Notes under the pieces: model-generated | The model's database searches: none | The model's input: the letters and a program-made list of their open reading frames with translations, nothing else | Told to the model about the DNA's origin: nothing | Shown here: in pieces, positions 19,954 to 29,344 of the stretch | Layout of the letters: each line of letters starts with the position of its first letter | Position numbering within the stretch: the first letter of the stretch is position 1 | NCBI RefSeq assembly: GCF_001483755.1 | Contig: NZ_LQBK01000004.1 | Location: forward strand, 475,889-539,888 | DNA: 64,000 nt | Source: Kocuria rosea subsp. polaris | GTDB taxonomy: Bacteria; Actinomycetota; Actinomycetes; Actinomycetales; Micrococcaceae | Direction: 5' to 3' | Position numbers and translations under genes: made by a program

Positions 19954-20889
19954 CTATCGCTCGCGCGCCCCGCTGCCGGGGGTGGAGGACCGGTCTCCGT
20001 AGGTGATCTCCGCCGCACCCACGGCCGAGGAGACGTACAGGCAGGGCCGGTCACCGGGTGCGGCGGCGCAGACCGTGGCCGCCGTCAGGTCCTGGGGCTC
20101 GCGCTCGTCCGCCCCGGGCACCACGGGGACCCACCAGTCGGACTCCGGGAGCGAGGCCTCGACGGCCCCCGCGCGGGTCGTGACGGACACGCGCCGCGGG
20201 GCCTCGCCCAGGAGCCGGACCTCGGTGGCCCCGACCTCGGTGTGCACGTCCAGGTCCTCGCGGACCCGGACCCCGTCGAGGTCGACGGCGCCGACCTCCG
20301 AGGCCGCCCACAGGGTGCGGGCGCTGCCGCTCATCTCGATCACGCCGGCCTCGGTGTCGAGCCGGACGTCGCCGAAGTCGCCCTCGACGTCGAGCGCGCC
20401 GGCGTCCCCGGAGAGCCGCAGGTCCACGGGCTCGTCCTCGACCGGGACGGTGACCCGCACGTGCATCCCGCTGCCGGCGCCGGGCCAGGAGCCCGAGGGG
20501 AGGGAGTCGATGCTCAGCCGGCCGTCCTCCACCCGCGGCTCGGGGGCGCTCTCGAGGTGGAAGCCGGCGTACACGGACTCCACCCGCAGCTGCGGGACGT
20601 CGGCCGTCACGACCTCGATGACAGCCGACCGCCCGTCGACCACGACCGTGTCCACGGACTCGGTCACCGTGGTGTCCACCCGGTGCTCCTGGACGGACAG
20701 GGACGCGGCCGCGGTGGCGCCGCCGGCGCCCAGCAGGAGGAGGGCGCCGAGACCGCCGAGCACGGCGGTGGGCACGAGCCACGCGGTGCGCTCGTTCTCG
20801 CTGACGACGTCCCGGGCGGCGACGTCGCCGGGGACGGCACCGGGGGACGTGGCGTCGCGGGAGGAGGGGTGCTCGGGATGGGTGCTCAT
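19954..20889 (-). CDS. Membrane-anchored DUF4097-like protein
   Basis: 311 residues: a disordered cytoplasmic N-terminus to about 40, one membrane helix (AVLGGLGALLLLGAGGATAAA), then an extracellular beta-rich domain of short repeating strands typical of DUF4097/DUF2807 putative adhesin or beta-helix domains. Its ATG overlaps the stop of the response regulator (ATGA), making a three-gene operon with the two-component system. In actinobacteria such pairs often sense the envelope. A sensor accessory or envelope stress role is inferred. Confidence 0.7.
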   Translation of the reverse strand: MSTHPEHPSSRDATSPGAVPGDVAARDVVSENERTAWLVPTAVLGGLGALLLLGAGGATAAASLSVQEHRVDTTVTESVDTVVVDGRSAVIEVVTADVPQLRVESVYAGFHLESAPEPRVEDGRLSIDSLPSGSWPGAGSGMHVRVTVPVEDEPVDLRLSGDAGALDVEGDFGDVRLDTEAGVIEMSGSARTLWAASEVGAVDLDGVRVREDLDVHTEVGATEVRLLGEAPRRVSVTTRAGAVEASLPESDWWVPVVPGADEREPQDLTAATVCAAAPGDRPCLYVSSAVGAAEITYGDRSSTPGSGARER

Positions 20890-21590
20890 GGCCGGAACTC
20901 CTGGTTCGACTGGTGGGCTGGTGCGGAGTGGCCGGGCCCGAGGTCCGGGTAGCCGAGGTAGCGCAGGACCGCGCGGACGCGGCGGTTGCCGCCGTCCTCG
21001 TGGGCGAGGCCCAGCTTGGTGAACACGGAGCGGATGTGCTTCTCCACCGAGGACTCGGTGAGGAACAGGTTCGCGGCGACCGAGGCGTTCGAGAGCCCCT
21101 GGGCCATGAGCCCGAGCACCTCGTGCTCGCGCGGGGAGAGCAGGTCCAGGTCCTGCCGGTGCCGGGAGCGCACGAGCAGCTGGGAGACGACCTCCGGGTC
21201 CAGGACGGTGCCTCCCGCACCCACGGTCTCCACGGACTCGAGGAACTGGTCGACGTCCGCGACCCGGTCCTTGAGCAGGTACCCCAGCCCGTCCCGGCGG
21301 GACGCGATGAGCTCCGAGGCGTAGCGCTCCTCGACGTACTGCGAGAGCACGAGCACCGCGATCCGCGGGTGCTGGGAGCGGACCAGGACGGCGGCGCGGA
21401 TGCCCTCGTCCGTGAACGTCGGCGGGAGCCGCACGTCCACGAGGGCGAAGTCCGGCTCGTGCTGCTCGACGGCCTTCAGCAGGTCCTCGGCGGTGTCGAC
21501 GTCGGCGACCACGTCGTGCCCCGCCTCGGTGAGCAGGCGGACGAGGCCCGCGCGCAGGAGGACGGCGTCCTCGGCGATGACGATGCGCAT
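20886..21590 (-). CDS. NarL/LuxR-type response regulator
   Basis: 234 residues. The receiver domain (1-120) has the acidic pocket in IAEDAVLLR, the phospho-acceptor Asp in ALVDVRLPP, and Lys in GYLLKDRVAD. The C-terminal LuxR helix-turn-helix has LSPREHEVLGLMAQGLSNASVA. The start codon shares one base with the histidine kinase stop (TGATG), so kinase, regulator and membrane protein form one operon. Confidence 0.94.
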   Translation of the reverse strand: MRIVIAEDAVLLRAGLVRLLTEAGHDVVADVDTAEDLLKAVEQHEPDFALVDVRLPPTFTDEGIRAAVLVRSQHPRIAVLVLSQYVEERYASELIASRRDGLGYLLKDRVADVDQFLESVETVGAGGTVLDPEVVSQLLVRSRHRQDLDLLSPREHEVLGLMAQGLSNASVAANLFLTESSVEKHIRSVFTKLGLAHEDGGNRRVRAVLRYLGYPDLGPGHSAPAHQSNQEFRP

Positions 21591-23032
21591 CAGGATCCCG
21601 CCCCCAGGGCGACCGGCAGCTCGACGGTCAGCTCGGTCGGCCCGCCCGCGGGCGAGTCGAGGAAGAAGTGCCCGCCCGCGGAGCGGATCCGGTCGGCGAT
21701 CCCGGACAGGCCGCCGCCGGGGACCACCACGGCGCCGCCGCGGCCGTCGTCGGCGATCCGGGCGACCACGCGGGTGCCTCCCGCGGGGTCGTCCTCGAGG
21801 CCCACCCGCACCGACGCGGCGCCGGCCTGGGCGTGCTTGACCAGGTTGGCGATGCCCTCGGAGACCGCGAAGTACACGGCGGCCTCGGTCTCCGGCGCCA
21901 GCCGCGGCACCCGGACGTCCACGGCGACCGGGACGGGGGACTGGGCGGCCACGGCGGAGAGAGCGGCGTCGAGGCCCCGGTCCTCCAGGACCGCCGGGTG
22001 GAAGCCGCGGGCGAGGCGGCGCAGCTCGGCGATCGCGGCCTTCGTGGTGGCGTGCGCCTCCCCGATGAGGTCCTTGGCCCCGGCGGGGTCGTGGTCGATC
22101 CGCCGCTGGGCCATCGACAGGTTCATGGCCACGGACACGAGCTGGGGCTGCACGCCGTCGTGCAGGTCGCGCTCGATCCGGGAGCGCTCGGTGCGGGCGC
22201 CGCGGACCGCGGTCTCGCGGGCGGCCGCGGCCTCGGCGGCCCGGCGGCGCAGCTCCGCCGCCTCGTCCACCCGCAGCAGCAGCCGGGACAGGCCCCGGTG
22301 CGCGGCCACGGCGAGGAGCACGACGAGCAGCCCGAGGAGCGCCAGGGTGATCCCGGTCAGGACCACGGCCCAGTCCGGCCACGTCCCGACCACGTCGGAG
22401 GGCCACAGCGGGTTGTTCGGCGCCGCGTACAGCGGCGCGAAGGCCAGGGCCACGGCGGCGCCGGTGCCGGCCAGGGCGGCCACGGCCACCCAGCCCAGGG
22501 CCGTGGTGAGGAGCAGGTGCAGCAGGCCCGTCCAGAACGCGGCGTCGGAGACGTCCAGCCACCACTGGTGGACGATCCGCCAGCCGTCGGTGCGGGACGA
22601 GCGGCGCCGGCGCGGGGCGGGCAGGTGCAGCCCGAACGCGGCCTGCGTGCGGCGGCGCTCGACCCACTCGACCCCGCGGACCGCGTAGATCGCGGCCACG
22701 AGCAGGACCACGCCCACCAGGGCGGCGAGCGAGGCGAAGCCGGCGGAGACCAGGGACACGAGGGCGGTCAGCCACAGCGTGCCGAGCGCGGCGTCCACCA
22801 CGAGGTCGGTGGTGCCGAAGAAGAGGGTCCTGGGGGACCACGGTCCCCACTCCCGGAAGCGGGGGCCGGGGCCCGCGGCGCGGGAGCCGGCGGCCGGGCC
22901 GTGGGCGGCGGCCGGGGCCCCGGGACCGGTGCCGGGGGCGTCGGCGGGGCGCCCGGGACCGGTGTCGGGACCGGTGCCGGGGTTGCCCCACGGCACGGGT
23001 GGAAGGGGTCGGGTTTCGTGCGGTGTGCTCAT
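21590..23032 (-). CDS. NarL-family sensor histidine kinase
   Basis: 480 residues. A Pro/Gly-rich N-terminus (to about 55) precedes four or more membrane segments forming an intramembrane sensor domain of the kind seen in PspC/DUF1707-linked kinases. The dimerisation domain has the phospho-acceptor His in IERDLHDGVQPQLV. The ATPase domain has EGIANLVKHAQAGAA (N box) and DDGRGG with GLSGIADRI (G boxes). The ribosome site is weak. It phosphorylates the coupled regulator at 20886. Confidence 0.92.
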   Translation of the reverse strand: MSTPHETRPLPPVPWGNPGTGPDTGPGRPADAPGTGPGAPAAAHGPAAGSRAAGPGPRFREWGPWSPRTLFFGTTDLVVDAALGTLWLTALVSLVSAGFASLAALVGVVLLVAAIYAVRGVEWVERRRTQAAFGLHLPAPRRRRSSRTDGWRIVHQWWLDVSDAAFWTGLLHLLLTTALGWVAVAALAGTGAAVALAFAPLYAAPNNPLWPSDVVGTWPDWAVVLTGITLALLGLLVVLLAVAAHRGLSRLLLRVDEAAELRRRAAEAAAARETAVRGARTERSRIERDLHDGVQPQLVSVAMNLSMAQRRIDHDPAGAKDLIGEAHATTKAAIAELRRLARGFHPAVLEDRGLDAALSAVAAQSPVPVAVDVRVPRLAPETEAAVYFAVSEGIANLVKHAQAGAASVRVGLEDDPAGGTRVVARIADDGRGGAVVVPGGGLSGIADRIRSAGGHFFLDSPAGGPTELTVELPVALGAGS

Positions 23033-23181
23033 GCCCTCACGCTACGGTCGCGGGGGCTCCCGGCACTGCGACGTTCTCCACCTGTTCCTCCTGCGGTTTT
23101 CCGCACCCCGTCCCGCACCCCGTCCCGCGCCGCGGCCCGGGCCGTCCGTCGTGCGCCCGTTCCGGGCGGGCCGGCAGAGCA

Positions 23182-23220
23182 GTGCCCCGCCGCGGTGCGC
23201 TGAGCACTCCGGCGGGGCAC
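23182..23220 (-). terminator. Terminator after the lipoprotein gene
   Basis: An 11-bp inverted repeat, GTGCCCCGCCG and CGGCGGGGCAC, spans 23182-23220, 25 bp beyond the lipoprotein stop. The rest of the 213-bp gap to the histidine kinase start is GC-rich with no gene. Confidence 0.65.
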
Positions 23221-23245
23221 GGCCCTCGGCGCAGGGGACGCGGCC

Positions 23246-23788
23246 TCACCCCTCCTGCTGGGTCACGGTGACCTCGGTGGCCCGGACGTAGGACTCGCCC
23301 TCCATGTCGGTGAGCTCGTCGCCGAGGTCCACCCCGAGGTCCTCCTCGGCGGCGGCCACGTCCAGGGACGCCTGGAGCGTGCCGGTGAGCTCGACCACGG
23401 CACCGTCCTCGAGCTCCGGCAGGTCGGCGTCGTGCAGCACGAGCAGCGAGCCCAGCTCGACGTCGTCCGGGTCCGTGAGCTGCAGCGCGTTCGGCGAGAC
23501 GACGTCCTCGACCTCACCGGTGAGGGTCACCTCCTGGCCCTCGTAGAGGGCCCGGTCGTCGCTGAACTCCCGGTTGTACGCGCCGTTGTAGGGGGCGACG
23601 ACGTCCGCGGGCCCTGTCGTGCCCTCCTGCGGCGCCGGCGAGGACTCCAGGACCTCGCTCTCCTGCACGTCCTCGACGTCGGTGCCGGTCTCCTCCTCAC
23701 CGCCACCGCATCCGGCCAGGGCAAGTCCGGCGGCGGCGAGCAGACCGGCCGCGGCCTTGCGGGTGCTGTGGGTCTCACGCGTGCTCAT
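23246..23788 (-). CDS. Predicted lipoprotein
   Basis: 180 residues. A signal peptide with lipobox LALAGC gives lipidation at about Cys25, followed by an acidic linker EEETGTDVEDVQESEVLES. The C-terminal domain (about 75-178) is beta-rich with EVTLTGEVEDVVSPNALQL, which resembles an OB-fold-like domain. AGGAGG supports the ATG at 23788 over an upstream in-frame start. It is a single gene with its own terminator. Function unknown. Confidence 0.75.
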   Translation of the reverse strand: MSTRETHSTRKAAAGLLAAAGLALAGCGGGEEETGTDVEDVQESEVLESSPAPQEGTTGPADVVAPYNGAYNREFSDDRALYEGQEVTLTGEVEDVVSPNALQLTDPDDVELGSLLVLHDADLPELEDGAVVELTGTLQASLDVAAAEEDLGVDLGDELTDMEGESYVRATEVTVTQQEG

Positions 23789-23990
23789 GATGTGCCTCCT
23801 GGTGTTGGCCATGGTCACCGGTCCGGCGCCTCGGCGGTGGGGCACCGGATCCGGCTGCGTGCTCCTTCACCGTAAGCAGGCTTTTCCTCGGCTCACAAGG
23901 GATGACGTCCGACTCTGCGGTGGCTCCACGGGTCTTCCGAGGACACTCTGCGCGAGCCGTGACCGCCGCGTGACGCGCCGGCCGGCCGGC

Positions 23991-25574
23991 TCAGATCCGC
24001 AGGTGGACGAGGCTCGGCCCCTTCACCGCGAGCGCCTCGACGACCTTCTCGGCGAGGTCCTCCGGGGTGGCCTCGAAGCCGACCGCGCCGAAGGCCTCGG
24101 CGAGGGCCGGCCAGTCCGGCTGCCGCAGGTCCACGGCGAGCGGGTCGATGTCCCGGTCGGCCATGTTCTGCCGGATCTCGCCGTAGCCGCCGTTGTCCAC
24201 GCACACGATCGGGAGGTCCACGCCGAGCTCCACGGCGGTCATCAGCTCCTGGATCGAGAACATCAGGGCGCCGTCGCCCACGAGGCACAGCACGGGGCGG
24301 TGCGGGGCGGCGAGCTTCGCCCCGATCGAGGCCGGCAGGCCGTAGCCGAGGGTCGCGTAGGTCCCCATGTAGAGCAGGGAGTGCGGGAGCTGGGCGCGGA
24401 AGAACGTGGTGGAGCCCAGATAGGTGACCTGGGAGGAGTCGCCGCCGATGATCGTGTCCTCCGGCACCACGGCCATGATCGTCTCGTTGAGCGCCGCGAG
24501 CTCCGGCGCGGTGCGGCGGCCCTCGTCGTCGAGCCGGGCGAAGACCTCGGTGAGGTCGCGCGGGGGGCGCGGCGCGATCGGGCCGATCGCCTCGAGCAGC
24601 TGCGGGACCACGGCCGCGGAGTGGCCGGGCAGCTCGATGTCCGGGTCGAGGTTGCACAGCATCTGGTCGCGCATGATGTCCACGCGCACGATCGGCCCCC
24701 GGGGCGTGATGTCCCCGCCCCACAGCTCGGCCTCGCCGACCTTCGAGCCGATGACCAGCAGGGCGTCGGCGGAGCGCAGGAACTCGTGCGCGGTGGACAG
24801 GCGCAGGTCGGCGCCCAGCGAGAGGCGGTGCCGCTCGGGGATCGCCCCCTTGCCGTTGGTCGTGGTGATCACGGGCGCCTCGAGCAGCTCGGCGAGCTCG
24901 AGCAGCCGCCCGCCGGCGGCCAGCGAGCCGCCGCCGGCCAGGATCACGGGGCGCTCGGCGCCGCGGAGCACCTGGGCGGCGCGGCGCACGTCGTCGGCCG
25001 GGGCCGGCTGCGGCGCGCCGAGCGGGCGCGGCGCCAGCTGCCGGTCGGTGCAGTCGAGCTCCGCCTCCAGCACGTCCAGGGGGATCTCGATGTGCACCGG
25101 GCGGGGGCGGGAGTGGGCGAAGTCCCGGAAGGCGTCGTGGACCATGGTCACGGCCTCGGAGCCGCTCGTCACCCGGCGGCTGCGGCCCACGATCGCGTCC
25201 ACGGCCGCGGACGGGTTCTTCGTCTCGTGCAGCGAGCCGATGTCCCGGAAGTCCTGGCCCAGCGGCCGGCCGGGGGAGAGCAGGATCATGGGCCGGGACT
25301 CGGCGTAGGCCGTGGCCGCGCCGGACAGCGAGTTCAGCAGGCCCGGCCCGGAGGTGGTGATGACGACCCCGGGCAGCCCCGAGACCTGGCTCCACCCGTC
25401 CGCGCCGTACGCGGCGCCCTGCTCGTGCCGCGGGGTGACCGCGCGGATGCCGAGCTCCCGCAGTGGGCGGTAGAACTCGAGGGAGTGGGTTCCGGGGATG
25501 CCGAAGACGGTGTCGACGCCGTAGCCCCGGAGGGTCTCCAGCACGGCACGGGCGGTGGTCCTGCGGGCGGTCAT
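23991..25574 (-). CDS. TPP-dependent 2-oxoacid decarboxylase, likely 5-guanidino-2-oxopentanoate decarboxylase
   Basis: 527 residues of the acetolactate synthase-like fold. The cofactor-activating Glu is in [13 protein letters not shown], and the TPP motif is [12 protein letters not shown] through VDNGGYGE. The closest familiar product by layout is AruI, which decarboxylates 2-oxoarginine to 4-guanidinobutyraldehyde in the arginine transaminase pathway of Pseudomonas. Nearby are an aldehyde dehydrogenase, a guanidinobutyrase-like ureohydrolase and an aminotransferase, the other three steps. The specific substrate is inferred from this set. GGAGG precedes the ATG. Confidence 0.8.
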   Translation of the reverse strand: MTARRTTARAVLETLRGYGVDTVFGIPGTHSLEFYRPLRELGIRAVTPRHEQGAAYGADGWSQVSGLPGVVITTSGPGLLNSLSGAATAYAESRPMILLSPGRPLGQDFRDIGSLHETKNPSAAVDAIVGRSRRVTSGSEAVTMVHDAFRDFAHSRPRPVHIEIPLDVLEAELDCTDRQLAPRPLGAPQPAPADDVRRAAQVLRGAERPVILAGGGSLAAGGRLLELAELLEAPVITTTNGKGAIPERHRLSLGADLRLSTAHEFLRSADALLVIGSKVGEAELWGGDITPRGPIVRVDIMRDQMLCNLDPDIELPGHSAAVVPQLLEAIGPIAPRPPRDLTEVFARLDDEGRRTAPELAALNETIMAVVPEDTIIGGDSSQVTYLGSTTFFRAQLPHSLLYMGTYATLGYGLPASIGAKLAAPHRPVLCLVGDGALMFSIQELMTAVELGVDLPIVCVDNGGYGEIRQNMADRDIDPLAVDLRQPDWPALAEAFGAVGFEATPEDLAEKVVEALAVKGPSLVHLRI

Positions 25575-25626
25575 GAGCGGTCCTCCAAGGGGTGGTGGGA
25601 GCGGGACGGAAGGAGCAGGGCGGGGG

Positions 25627-27030
25627 TCAGTCCTGGACGTAGAGCAGGCGCTTGTTGACGAACTCGTCCATGCCGAGCGGGCCGAGCTCGCGGCCGTAGC
25701 CGGAGCGCTTGACCCCGCCGAAGGGCATCCCGGCGCCCTCGGCCTCGGCGGCGTTGACGGCGGCCATGCCGCACTCGAGGCCCTCGGCGACCCGCCGGGC
25801 GCGCTCGGGGTTCGTGCTGAAGACGGCCCCGCCGAGTCCGTAGGGGGTGTCGTTGGCCAGGGTCAGCGCCTCGTCGTCGTCGGCTACCCGGTAGACCACC
25901 GCGACGGGGCCGAAGAGCTCCTGGTGGTGGGCGGCCGTGCCCGGGGTGATCCCGGTGAGCACGGCCGGCTCCAGGTAGGCGCCCGGGCCCTCGAGCAGCC
26001 GCCCGCCGGCGTGCAGGGTCGCCCCGGCGTCCACGGCCTCCTGGATCCGGGCCGCCAGGCCCTCGGCCGCGGCGCGGGAGGACAGGGGCGCGAAGGTGCC
26101 GGGTGCGTCGGCGGCCGGGTCGCCCGGGGTCAGCGCCCGGGCCTGGCGGGTGAGCTCGGCGACGAACTCGTCGTAGAGGTCCGCGGAGACGATCATCCGC
26201 TTGTTGGAGTTGCAGGCCTGGCCGGTGTTGCCCATCCGGGTCGCGAAGGCCGCCCGGGCGGCCTCGGCCGGGTCCTCGGCGTCCAGCACGATGTAGGGGT
26301 CGGAGCCGCCGAGCTCGAGGACGACCTTCTTCAGGTTCCGCCCGGCGATCTCGGCGACGGCCGCCCCGGCCCGCTCGGACCCCGTGAGGGACACCCCCTG
26401 GACCCGGGGGTCGGCGATGATGTCCGCGACCTGGTCGTGGCTCGCGAAGACATTGACGTATCCGCCGGCCGGCACCCCGGCGTCGGCCAGCAGCTGCTCC
26501 AGGGCCAGGGCGGCCCGGGGGCAGGACTCGGCGTGCTTGAGCAGGATCGTGTTGCCCAGCACCAGGTTGGGGGCCGCGAAGCGGGCCACCTGGTAGTAGG
26601 GGTAGTTCCACGGCATGATCCCCAGCAGCACCCCCACCGGGCGCTTCTGGATCACCGCCCGGCCTCCGCCGGAGGCCGTGATGGGCTGGTCGGCGGCGAG
26701 TTCCGGGCCCTGCTCGGCGAAGTAGCCGAAGATCTCGGCACAGAACTGCACCTCCTCGCGGGCCTCGGAGAGGGGTTTGCCCATCTCCTCGGTGATGATC
26801 GCGGCGAGCTCCTCGGTCCGCTCGGCGAACAGCTCGCCGGCCCGGGCGGCGACGGCCGCCCGCTCCTGGATCGGCCGGGACCGCCAGTCGTGGAAGGCGG
26901 CGTCGGCGGCGGCCAGCGCCTCCTGGACCTGGTCCTCGGTGGCCGTGGGGTGCTCGGCCAGCACCTGGCCGGTGGCAGGGTTGACGGACCGGTAGGGGGA
27001 CGGGGCGGTGACGGGGACATCAGCGGACAT
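25627..27030 (-). CDS. NAD(P)-dependent aldehyde dehydrogenase (succinate-semialdehyde / guanidinobutyraldehyde type)
   Basis: 467 residues of the ALDH superfamily. The Asn is in [12 protein letters not shown], Glu in [13 protein letters not shown], and the catalytic Cys in [12 protein letters not shown]. The length and GQACN block fit the short succinate-semialdehyde dehydrogenase clade. In this cluster it could oxidise 4-guanidinobutyraldehyde or, later in the route, succinate semialdehyde from GABA. GAGGAG precedes the ATG. It lies 52 bp upstream of the decarboxylase on the same strand. Confidence 0.85.
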   Translation of the reverse strand: MSADVPVTAPSPYRSVNPATGQVLAEHPTATEDQVQEALAAADAAFHDWRSRPIQERAAVAARAGELFAERTEELAAIITEEMGKPLSEAREEVQFCAEIFGYFAEQGPELAADQPITASGGGRAVIQKRPVGVLLGIMPWNYPYYQVARFAAPNLVLGNTILLKHAESCPRAALALEQLLADAGVPAGGYVNVFASHDQVADIIADPRVQGVSLTGSERAGAAVAEIAGRNLKKVVLELGGSDPYIVLDAEDPAEAARAAFATRMGNTGQACNSNKRMIVSADLYDEFVAELTRQARALTPGDPAADAPGTFAPLSSRAAAEGLAARIQEAVDAGATLHAGGRLLEGPGAYLEPAVLTGITPGTAAHHQELFGPVAVVYRVADDDEALTLANDTPYGLGGAVFSTNPERARRVAEGLECGMAAVNAAEAEGAGMPFGGVKRSGYGRELGPLGMDEFVNKRLLYVQD

Positions 27031-27168
27031 GGCGGGATCTCTCCTCGGGGAACGGGGTGTCGTCGGTGTCGTCGGGGTGGGGAGTGCCGGGAAGGGGGCC
27101 GCCGGAGCGGGACCCGCCGGGGTGCGGGCGGGGCCCGGCCGTCCGTGCCCGGGGCGGCGGTGCGGGGC

Positions 27169-27825
27169 TCACAGCTGCATCGCCACCGCCCGGACCGGGG
27201 AGCCGTCCAGGCCGCGCAGCCGCAGCGGCAGGGCGCTCAGCAGCGGATCCGGCCAGGTGACGGCGTGCAGGTTCGTCAGGTTCTCGATGATCGCCCCGCC
27301 CGCTCCCAGGACCGCCGCGTGCACCGGCAGCTCGAGCGGGCCGGTCGAGGAGGCGTCCGGGGTGCGGTCCGGGTTGAGGGTGTCGACGCCGAGCACGCGC
27401 ACGCCCGCCGACAGCAGCCGCTCGGCGACGCCCACGTCCAGCACCGGGTGCCGCAGGTAGCGCGGCGTGCCGAAGTGCCGGGACCAGTCGGTGCGGAACA
27501 GCACGATCGTGCCGGCGGGGACGTCCTCCAGCTGCGCGCGGACGTCGTCCCAGCCGATCACGGCGTGCTCCCGGAGGTCCGGCACGTGCACCACGCGGGC
27601 CGGTCCGACCAGCCGGGAGAGATCGAGCTCGTCCACGGGCGAGCCGCCGTCCACGGTGTGCAGGGGCGCGTCCACGTGCGTCCCGCTGTGCGTGCCCAGG
27701 TGCAGCTCGGCCACCTGGAAGCCGTCCTGCGGGACGGACGCCGCGAGCCGGCCGTCCACCGGCGGATCCCCCGGGAAGACCTGCATGCCGGCCTCCACAG
27801 GGTGGCTCAGGTCAACGAGGAGCAT
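27169..27825 (-). CDS. Cyclase-family metal hydrolase
   Basis: 218 residues of the cyclase/kynurenine formamidase-like family. The metal-binding signature HSGTHVDAPLH is intact, and DLSHPVEAG is the usual N-terminal strand. These enzymes hydrolyse amide or lactam bonds. The start overlaps the end of the permease gene by 14 bp, so it is coupled to transport. No kyn genes are near. A role in opening a cyclised guanidino or lactam by-product is only a guess. Confidence 0.8.
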   Translation of the reverse strand: MLLVDLSHPVEAGMQVFPGDPPVDGRLAASVPQDGFQVAELHLGTHSGTHVDAPLHTVDGGSPVDELDLSRLVGPARVVHVPDLREHAVIGWDDVRAQLEDVPAGTIVLFRTDWSRHFGTPRYLRHPVLDVGVAERLLSAGVRVLGVDTLNPDRTPDASSTGPLELPVHAAVLGAGGAIIENLTNLHAVTWPDPLLSALPLRLRGLDGSPVRAVAMQL

Positions 27826-29344
27826 CGGCGGCCTCCTCCGGCCGGCCGGCCTCGCCGGCCCTGCCGCACCCGTCCGGGGCGGCGGCCCCGTCCGGGGCGG
27901 CGGCCCCGTCCGGGGCGCCGGGCCCGTCCAGGGCGGAGGCCCGGCCGGGCCCGGCGCCGGGCGCGTGCGCCTCGTCCGCCGCGTCGGAGAGGTGGCGCTG
28001 CACCGGCCGGCCCGCCACGACCCTCCCGGCCGCCACGGCCCAGCCCAGGTAGAGCGCCGCGGACACGGCGAACGTGGGGATCGTGGCGCCCACCGGGCTC
28101 GGCAGCACGTAGGTGAGCACGAGGGACGTGGCCGCGCCGACGAGCCACACCGGCACGGCGGCGGGATTGACCCCGCCCCGGTACCAGTACCGGCCGCCGT
28201 GCCCCCGCAGGATGTCCGCGGCGTAGGCGCCGCGCTTGACCACGTAGTAGTCCACCAGCATGATCGCGAAGACCGGCAGGAACAGGGAGCCGATCAGCAC
28301 CAGGAAGCCGGTGAACTGGTCCAGCAGGCCCAGCCAGGTGGACCCGAGGACCGACACGGCTCCCAGCACCAGCGCCGTGGGCAGGAACCGCACCCGGCGC
28401 GAGGGCGCGAGGTTCACCACCGAGGAGACCATGCCGTAGACGACCATGGTGTTGGTGGCCATCACCGACAGGAAGATCACCACCGCCAGGGGCGCGCCGA
28501 AGGCGGCGACGAGCACCGTCGGGTCGAAGCCGACCGCCTCCCCGCCGTCGAGCACCACGTAGCCGATCGCGGTCGCCCCGAGGCTCATGGCGGCGACCGT
28601 GGACAGGACGTAGCCCGTGCCGGAGCCGACCATGCCCGCGGCCTGCGTCCGGGCGAGGCGGTTGAACTCCGCGGAGAGCACCGTCCAGGAGACGGCCGTG
28701 GCGATGACCACGTCGAGGACCGTGATGGAGGACCAGCCCGCCCCGGCGTCCACGGGCAGGGCGGCGAAGCCGGCCGGCGGGTAGGAGGTGAACGCCACGG
28801 CGAAGACCCAGGCCATGATGCCCAGGATCACCGCCGCCAGCCACGGCTCGACCCGGGCGATGCCCTCGTGGCCGAAGACGGCCAGGGTCACGACCAGCGT
28901 CTGGCAGAGCACGGAGAACAGCACCGGGTTGGAGTAGCCGGTCGCCTGCGCCACCAGGAAGTTCACGGTGACGCCGGCGAGCATGGCCTGCACCCAGCTC
29001 CAGCCCATGAGGATGACCACGTTCGCGGCCACCGGGAGGAAGGAGCCGCGCAGCCCGAAGGAGCCCTTGGTCAGGGACATGGTGGGGAGGCCGGTGCGCG
29101 TGCCCATGTTCCCCACGAGCACCAGCACCGTCCCGCCGATCAGCGTGCCCAGCACGATCATGGCCAGGGCCGTGGGCCAGGAGACCCCGGGCACGAACAG
29201 CGTTCCCGTCAGCAGCGTGGTCACCACGAGGTTCGCCGCGAGCCAGATCATCCCGATCCGGCCGGCCCCCAGCGTGCCCCGCAGCGGGCCGTAGCCCTCG
29301 GAGTTCTCGTCCAGGTGGTCGGAGAGCCGGGACCAGGCGCTCAC
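27812..29344 (-). CDS. NCS1-family permease
   Basis: 510 residues with about 12 membrane segments, of the purine-cytosine/allantoin permease family. NMGTRTGLPTMSLTKGSFG is the family's TM1-TM3 region with the conserved G-L-P. The start is a GTG overlapping the symporter stop (GTGA) and gives LSDHLDENSEGYGP, a typical NCS1 cytoplasmic lead. The C-terminal tail is disordered and grows from an 18-bp tandem repeat encoding APDGAA. Substrate is unknown; a guanidino compound or nucleobase is likely from context. Confidence 0.85.
   Translation of the reverse strand: MSAWSRLSDHLDENSEGYGPLRGTLGAGRIGMIWLAANLVVTTLLTGTLFVPGVSWPTALAMIVLGTLIGGTVLVLVGNMGTRTGLPTMSLTKGSFGLRGSFLPVAANVVILMGWSWVQAMLAGVTVNFLVAQATGYSNPVLFSVLCQTLVVTLAVFGHEGIARVEPWLAAVILGIMAWVFAVAFTSYPPAGFAALPVDAGAGWSSITVLDVVIATAVSWTVLSAEFNRLARTQAAGMVGSGTGYVLSTVAAMSLGATAIGYVVLDGGEAVGFDPTVLVAAFGAPLAVVIFLSVMATNTMVVYGMVSSVVNLAPSRRVRFLPTALVLGAVSVLGSTWLGLLDQFTGFLVLIGSLFLPVFAIMLVDYYVVKRGAYAADILRGHGGRYWYRGGVNPAAVPVWLVGAATSLVLTYVLPSPVGATIPTFAVSAALYLGWAVAAGRVVAGRPVQRHLSDAADEAHAPGAGPGRASALDGPGAPDGAAAPDGAAAPDGCGRAGEAGRPEEAADAPR
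27871..27924. repeat. 18-bp in-frame tandem repeat in the NCS1 permease tail
   Basis: Three head-to-tail copies (27871-27888, 27889-27906, 27907-27924); the first two are identical and the third has two changes. The period is a multiple of three, so copy number can vary without a frameshift. Confidence 0.85.
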
